From Deltaproteobacteria bacterium (GTDB lineage Bacteria; Myxococcota_A; UBA9160; SZUA-336): a stretch of DNA of 36,409 nt. Shown here one piece after another: positions 32,075 to 36,409 of the stretch. The stretch spans positions 1-36,409 of the forward strand of contig SMWZ01000148.1 of NCBI GenBank assembly GCA_004356455.1. Direction: 5' to 3'. Numbering within the stretch: the first letter of the stretch is position 1; the number at the start of each line of letters is the position of its first letter. The notes beneath the pieces are model-generated. The model ran no database searches and had not been told where the DNA came from. It saw only the letters and a list, made by a program, of their open reading frames with translations. Made by a program: the position numbers and the translations under genes.

Positions 32075-33127
32075 TCAGGCTGTGCGGCGTCGCCTGTGAA
32101 TTATCTCGAGGCTGGTAGCGAGCAAGAGACAGGCCAGCACGGTCGGTCCCCAGCGGGGAAGGTTCGGGACGACCACTGGTGGGGGCGATAGAGGGTCGAA
32201 GACCTCGTGCACGCCAGTCACGCCGAAGCCCTCTACCGAGCCGCCGCCCGGAATATGGATCCGTGTGGCGAGAACGGCGGCGCCGGTCCCGTGTCGTGGT
32301 GTGGGCATGGGTACGTGAGAATTCCACGTATTCGAGTTCAGATCGTAGGACTCGTTCTGCGCAAAGACACCCGCTGGATGTGCCGGGTTGCCCTCGCCGC
32401 CGAAGACATAGAGGCGATCCTGGAAGACCGCGCCAGCGATGCCCCCGCGTGCCGTCGGCATGGGCGCCTTGGCCGACCAAAGCATCGAGTTCGGATCGTA
32501 CTCCTCCAGCGCGGCCGTGATCCCAGCGATGCCTCCGCTCCGACCGCCCGCGGCGTAGAACTTGCCGGCGATGGCTCCTGCGGCCAGGTGATTGCGGGGC
32601 GTCGGCATGTTCGTGAGGGTCGTCCAGCCGTCCGCGATGGGATCGTAGACGGCGAAGTCGGACTCCCGCGCCGCAGGCGAGCCGCCGGCTGCGTAGATCT
32701 TTCCATCGATAACGGCGACGGCGGAGGAACCCCGCGCCGTGGGCATGGGCGTCTTCGGCGTCCAGCTGTCTCCAAGCGGGTCGTACTCGAACACGGAGGC
32801 GACCGGTGAGAGGAAGAGGGCGTCGGTGAAGCCGCCGATGACGTAGAGCTTTCCGCCGACCGTGGCCACCGCGGCGTGATGAACGGGCGTTGGAAGGGGA
32901 GCGGCGAACGACCACGTGTCCGCGTTTGGGTCATACACCTCGACGGTGTCCGCAATGGTCGCGTTCGATCGAAACCCACCGATCACATAAACCTGGCCGC
33001 CGAGGGCCGCCACGCCTACTTCCTGCCGGGGCTCGCTCAGCGGGGCCCGCGCCGTCCATGGCTCTGCGGCATGTACACGTAGCGCGCCTGTGGCCAGCAG
33101 GAGCGCCGCGATCAGACGGGTCATCAC
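32075..33127 (-). CDS. Exported kelch-repeat protein with IPTL-CTERM-like sorting tail
   Basis: 350 aa. A Sec signal peptide occupies residues 1-20 (LIAALLLATGALRVHAAEP). Six kelch repeats follow with the usual GGK.YV.GG / YDP..D.W...APMPT.R pattern, forming a beta-propeller. The end (320-350) has VPNLPRWG, a hydrophobic helix (PTVLACLLLATSLEII) and an Arg cluster. That three-part layout matches IPTL-CTERM/PEP-CTERM-type sorting signals (consensus IPTLSEWG). It is probably displayed on the surface or processed by an exosortase-like enzyme, none of which is encoded here. The hydrolase relic starts 23 bp downstream. Confidence 0.85.
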   Translation of the reverse strand: MMTRLIAALLLATGALRVHAAEPWTARAPLSEPRQEVGVAALGGQVYVIGGFRSNATIADTVEVYDPNADTWSFAAPLPTPVHHAAVATVGGKLYVIGGFTDALFLSPVASVFEYDPLGDSWTPKTPMPTARGSSAVAVIDGKIYAAGGSPAARESDFAVYDPIADGWTTLTNMPTPRNHLAAGAIAGKFYAAGGRSGGIAGITAALEEYDPNSMLWSAKAPMPTARGGIAGAVFQDRLYVFGGEGNPAHPAGVFAQNESYDLNSNTWNSHVPMPTPRHGTGAAVLATRIHIPGGGSVEGFGVTGVHEVFDPLSPPPVVVPNLPRWGPTVLACLLLATSLEIIHRRRRTA

Positions 33128-33371
33128 CCCACCAGCCTACGCTGAGCGCAGCGGCGAGAGCAAGCGCGAAGACCGACCACAGAGGATTCTCCGTTGTTTG
33201 GCGGCCGCTTGACGCTCGCCAACTTGGCCGCTTGTCCGAGAGCTCATCACGGAGATGAACGTCGTGCCGCTTGAGCGGGCACCGATGGCAGTTCCGGACG
33301 GGACAGGTTGTTCTCGTAAACACGTCGCAAATATGGGAAAATCCTCGAAGCACTGAAGAGGAGCGCTGGGA

Positions 33372-35720
33372 ATGGGTCAAGCGCGTGGAACCTCGGCATG
33401 CTCGTGGCAAGGCCTGCTCTGGGGGCTGGCTGCGCTGCTGTCTTTGGTGTGGCTCCCATCGGCGCGGCCAGCCGCAGCGCACGGGACCGCTGAGCCACTT
33501 CGCGTGGGCCTGGCTGGCAAGAAGCTGCTCATCAAGCACAACGGGACGCCCAAGAAGAACAGCTTCGCTGTCCACGTGAAGCGGCAGATCCAGCCCCAGC
33601 CAGCCAACCACGACCCCGCGCTTGAGGGGTTGCAGCTGCTGGTGCGCCGCGAGTCGAGTCCGGAGGTGCGCAGCGAGCTGATCACACTCGATCCAAGCCT
33701 TTGGAAGCAAGGCGGGTCGGCGACCAACCCCTGGTTCAAGTACAGGGACAAGACGGCTGCGCGCGGCGGTGTGAGGAAGGCCACCATTAGGAATGGTCAG
33801 ATCAGGATCGCGGCGAAAGGGGAGAACTGGTACTGGAATCTCACCGGGCCCTACGGCGCCGCCTGGGTGCACGTCTACCTCGGAAACGAGGAGTTCTGCA
33901 TGATGTTCGGCGGGACCATCAAGAAGGACGAGCCCGGTAGGTTCATGGCCAAGGACTCCAGCCAGCCCAGCGCGTGTCCCGATGCGGTCTGCGGAAACGG
34001 ACGGGTCGAGGGGAGTGAGGAGTGCGATGACGGCAACCTCGATCCCAACGACCTGTGCGCCAACGACTGCACATCGCTGTGTACGGCCCCTGAGTTCGAC
34101 AGCACCTTCGAGGCCATCCAGGCTGTTATCTTCGACGAACCGGCCTATGGCTGTGGCAACGTGCTCTGCCACGGCGGCGCTCCCGGGCAGGGCTTGCTCG
34201 ATCTCAGCGCCGGGAACTCGTACGACTCGCTCGTGGGTGTCCCCTCCACGATCTCCCCTGGAACGCGGCGGGTCGAGCCCGGCGAGCACGAGCTGAGTGT
34301 GCTGTGGGATAAGCTGCGTGCGGGCACGGAGGCTGGGCTCCCGGACTTCGGTGGCGTCTCGATGCCGGTGGCCGCGACCGCGCTCTCACCCGAGCATCTG
34401 GAAGCATTGAGTATGTGGATCCGCGGCGGAGCCCCCAGGGACCTCGTGGTTGAGGGCACCTCACCCCTGCTGGCCACCTGCCTGGGCGACCCCGACCCGC
34501 TCGTAATCGTACCCCCCGATCCCCCGGGTGCGGGCGTGGGCGTGCAGCTGCGTCAAACGCCCCGTCCGCTTGTGGGAGAGGCGGAGAGCGAGATCTGCAT
34601 GTCGATCTACTACGACTTTACGCAGACCGAGCTCGCGCCCGAATGGGCCAGGCAGTCGTGCGACTTGGGATTGGCCAACAATCCGTCGGGGGAGTGCATA
34701 GTGATCCACCGGCGCATCCTGGCGCAGGATCCGCAGTCTCATCACAGCATCCTTCACATCTACAGGGGAGCCTCCGACACCACCCATCCCGCGTGGGGAG
34801 AGTGGACCTACAAGTTCCGCGACGACGCGAACCCGCTGCAGGGTCAACCCTGCGATCCGCTCGCAGTGGATCCCAACGTGGGATACAACCCGAACTGCAG
34901 CTCGGCGGTGGTCGCGTCGGTGGGCTGCGCGGGATACGGGCCGCCCGACGCGGGCATCTTCTTCGCGTCCAACTTTCTGATCTCCCAGGAAGTCTACTTC
35001 AATCAGGAGTTCCCCGACGGCATCTATCAGCTGATACCGATGACCGCGATCTTCACGTTCAACTCGCACGCGTTCAACACCCACCCCCAAGACTCCCACC
35101 TGGATGAGTATCTGAACCTCGAGTTCGCCGAGGCCGCCGATCAGCAGTTTCCTCTGGTGGACATCTTCGACATCAGCGAGATCTTCATCGCGAATGTCCC
35201 GCCCTTCGAGACGCGCGAGTACTGCCACAACTACACCCTCCCCTCCGGCTCCAACCTCTTTCGCCTGACCACGCACACCCACCAGCGTGGCGTCCACTTC
35301 CGGATCTGGGAGCCGCCCAACGCGCCCTGCGCCGCGGGCTCCTGCCCCGAAGGCGCTCCGAGCCAGTTCATCTACGAGAGCTTCCAGTACAACGATCCCA
35401 TCCAGCTCTACTTCGACCCGCCCGTCCTCTACAACGGCAGCACGCAGGACCGCACCTTCCGCTACTGCAGCAAGTACGACAACGGCTCCACCCCGAGCAG
35501 CCCCCCGGTCAAGACCGCGTCCAATCCCTTGGGCTCATCCTGTCCCGTCTCTTCATGGGCGTGCATGGACGGGCCCAGCAAGGGCGTGCTCTGCGCAGGC
35601 GATGACGCCTTCTGCGACAGCACACCCGGAGCGGGCGATGGCCTCTGCGACGCCTGCCCGGTGCGCGGCGGTGTGACCACCGAGGACGAGATGTTCGTCC
35701 TCTTGGGTTCGTACTTCTAG
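33372..35720 (+). CDS. Secreted copper type II monooxygenase-like protein with myxobacterial Cys-rich repeat
   Basis: 782 aa. ATG 33372 has AGGAG 8 bp upstream. A signal peptide spans residues 1-37 (LLWGLAALLSLVWLPSARPAAAHG). Residues 40-200 form an unassigned beta domain. Residues 202-237 are a DUF4215-type Cys-rich repeat (VCGNGRVEGSEECDDGN). Residues 258-355 contain CGNVLCHGGAPGQGLLDLS, a CxxxCH motif resembling the non-standard cytochrome-like domain of myxobacterial and planctomycete secreted proteins. Residues 405-780 resemble the PHM/DBH fold: paired His457-His458 (QSHHSILHIY) as CuA ligands and HTH (636-638, RLTTHTHQRGVHF) as CuB ligands. It probably oxidises an organic substrate outside the cell. 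Confidence is high for export, moderate for monooxygenase activity. Confidence 0.75.
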   Translation: MGQARGTSACSWQGLLWGLAALLSLVWLPSARPAAAHGTAEPLRVGLAGKKLLIKHNGTPKKNSFAVHVKRQIQPQPANHDPALEGLQLLVRRESSPEVRSELITLDPSLWKQGGSATNPWFKYRDKTAARGGVRKATIRNGQIRIAAKGENWYWNLTGPYGAAWVHVYLGNEEFCMMFGGTIKKDEPGRFMAKDSSQPSACPDAVCGNGRVEGSEECDDGNLDPNDLCANDCTSLCTAPEFDSTFEAIQAVIFDEPAYGCGNVLCHGGAPGQGLLDLSAGNSYDSLVGVPSTISPGTRRVEPGEHELSVLWDKLRAGTEAGLPDFGGVSMPVAATALSPEHLEALSMWIRGGAPRDLVVEGTSPLLATCLGDPDPLVIVPPDPPGAGVGVQLRQTPRPLVGEAESEICMSIYYDFTQTELAPEWARQSCDLGLANNPSGECIVIHRRILAQDPQSHHSILHIYRGASDTTHPAWGEWTYKFRDDANPLQGQPCDPLAVDPNVGYNPNCSSAVVASVGCAGYGPPDAGIFFASNFLISQEVYFNQEFPDGIYQLIPMTAIFTFNSHAFNTHPQDSHLDEYLNLEFAEAADQQFPLVDIFDISEIFIANVPPFETREYCHNYTLPSGSNLFRLTTHTHQRGVHFRIWEPPNAPCAAGSCPEGAPSQFIYESFQYNDPIQLYFDPPVLYNGSTQDRTFRYCSKYDNGSTPSSPPVKTASNPLGSSCPVSSWACMDGPSKGVLCAGDDAFCDSTPGAGDGLCDACPVRGGVTTEDEMFVLLGSYF

Positions 35721-35767
35721 GTCGTCTTCGCCTTCGAGCTGATCGACAAGCACGTGCTTCCCATCGA

Positions 35768-36033
35768 CGCCTTAGCTGGCAGCGTAGCTACTCATACGCT
35801 CCTGGGGCGGTGCTAGGGGCCATGCAGACTCCTCTAGCTCGCAGCTATAGTGCCTCCAGGAACTGCCGCAGCGCGGCGCGAAAAGGCCTCGGGCTGCCCG
35901 ACGTGTAGATTGTGGCCAGCGTCGTGCATGAAAACCGTCTGACAGTTTGCAAGCTTCTTCTGGGCGCGTCATCGATCCGCTCTGCGTAGTGGAGCTTGAC
36001 CTCTCCCTTGTCGAATGTGGCTTCGGTCACCAT
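35768..36033 (-). pseudogene. Collapsed copy of the split-barrel/alpha-beta hydrolase gene pair
   Basis: About 265 bp that align in pieces to 30762-32051. Left part: GGCAGCGTAGCTACTC and the last codons of the split-barrel gene (TATGAGTAG, against TACGAGTAG). Middle: the hydrolase C-terminus and stop (CTAGCTCGCAGCTATAGTGC, against CTAGCTCGCAGCTACAGTGC). Right: the hydrolase N-terminus MVTEATFDKGEVKLHYAER at 36033. Everything between is deleted, and a further one-base indel shifts the frame, leaving a 62-codon open frame that is not a functional hydrolase. Its ATG overlaps the stop of the upstream thioesterase gene (ATGGTGA). Confidence 0.8.
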
Positions 36034-36409
36034 AGGACGAGCTGGGTGCAGCGGAAGAGTGCGATCGTCTTGCCCGTCTTCTCGCTGGATACGGTGGCAT
36101 CCCAGACCTGCGTAGCGCGTCCGAGATGCGCAGGGGTGGCCTCGCCGAGGATGACGTCGCCAACGGCCGCCGTGCCGAGGAAGTTCGCCTTGAGCTCTAC
36201 CGTGGTAAAGCTTTTTGACTCTACGGGCCGGGCCCGGCCCGCGCCATAGGCGCAGAGGGCATCAGCGAGGGCGAGGACGACCGGAGCCCAGACAAAGCCC
36301 GTACCCGCAATCAGCGGATCGGTGCTCGGAATCCGGCCGGTGACACGATCCGCGCTGCAGCTGAGGATCTCGAGCCCCAGCATCCCCGGAAGTCGATCCT
36401 CGCCGAAAT
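36027..36409 (-). CDS. PaaI-like hotdog-fold thioesterase (partial, runs off the window)
   Basis: Hotdog-fold acyl-CoA thioesterase-like protein. The reading frame stays open to the right edge and the residues before the first Met (GEDRLPG, then MLGLEIL) fit the conserved RLPGLLG start of the family fold, so the true start is beyond the window. The central helix region VVLALADALCAYGA (about residues 34-47 counted from the first Met) is typical, but the usual HGG motif before it reads GTGFVW. The C-terminal strands are standard (KTIALFRCTQLVL). The stop overlaps the start of the hydrolase remnant by 7 bp (ATGGTGA), so the two genes were once translationally coupled. Confidence 0.82.
   Translation of the reverse strand, partial: FGEDRLPGMLGLEILSCSADRVTGRIPSTDPLIAGTGFVWAPVVLALADALCAYGAGRARPVESKSFTTVELKANFLGTAAVGDVILGEATPAHLGRATQVWDATVSSEKTGKTIALFRCTQLVLW

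Noticed and set aside
1-36409. CRISPR array, toxin-antitoxin pair, phage or defence island
   Set aside because: I found no regularly spaced short repeats, integrase, phage structural gene or recognisable defence protein on either strand.

Overview
The window is GC-rich chromosomal DNA that I read as coming from a free-living Gram-negative bacterium of the Myxococcota or a related deltaproteobacterial lineage. The pointers are a myxobacterial-type cysteine-rich repeat (CGNG...GEECDDGN) in a secreted protein, a CarF/TMEM189-type desaturase, a secreted kelch protein with an IPTL-CTERM-like tail, a TMTC-like membrane TPR protein, a pseudokinase-like protein, and many accessory lipid and F420-type enzymes (DUF1214, sulfotransferase, thiolase-like, SDRs, deazaflavin-dependent split-barrel proteins). 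I see no complete rRNA or tRNA gene, no CRISPR array, no intact insertion sequence and no phage. The lineage is an inference from gene content only.

Layout. 1-3.5 kb: DUF2799 lipoprotein (-), then DUF1214 protein and sulfotransferase (+). 3.5-8.2 kb: an alpha/beta hydrolase and an SDR (-) diverge, across a palindromic operator candidate, from a thiolase-like protein (+), which converges on an AT-richer DapB-like reductase (-). 8.5-11.3 kb: a tight four-gene operon (CarF-type plasmanyl-lipid desaturase, short FolE, exported cytochrome c, polytopic membrane protein). 11.4-15.3 kb: methyltransferase, a reductase relic and a deazaflavin-dependent oxidoreductase (-), an alpha/beta hydrolase (+), and a membrane-anchored sigma/TPR-like protein (-). 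15.4-19.7 kb: a cupin-HTH-cupin regulator coupled to a compact PLP-enzyme-like protein, then an exported GH37 trehalase. 19.8-23.2 kb: a pseudopilin whose whole head is tandemly duplicated (732-bp unit), and a protein ending in a degenerate kinase fold. 23.2-24.0 kb is gene-poor and holds an IS66 tnpA remnant and a candidate structured small RNA. 24-28 kb: exported Ca2+-dependent PI-PLC (-), amidohydrolase and SDR (+). 28-36.4 kb: TMTC-like TPR protein (+); kelch protein, frameshifted alpha/beta hydrolase, split-barrel protein and membrane protein (-); a large secreted copper type II monooxygenase-like protein (+); a collapsed copy of the split-barrel/hydrolase pair; and a hotdog thioesterase running off the right edge.

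Themes. Much of the content concerns lipid or acyl metabolism and the cell envelope. The most coherent unit is the carF-folE-cytochrome-membrane protein operon, which I propose as a candidate ether-lipid/plasmalogen redox module. The window also shows genome turnover. One promoter/operator module occurs upstream of two different genes, with a relic of one of them left behind the other. A two-gene block has been duplicated, and one copy has collapsed through a deletion whose counterpart ends carry a 7-bp direct repeat.
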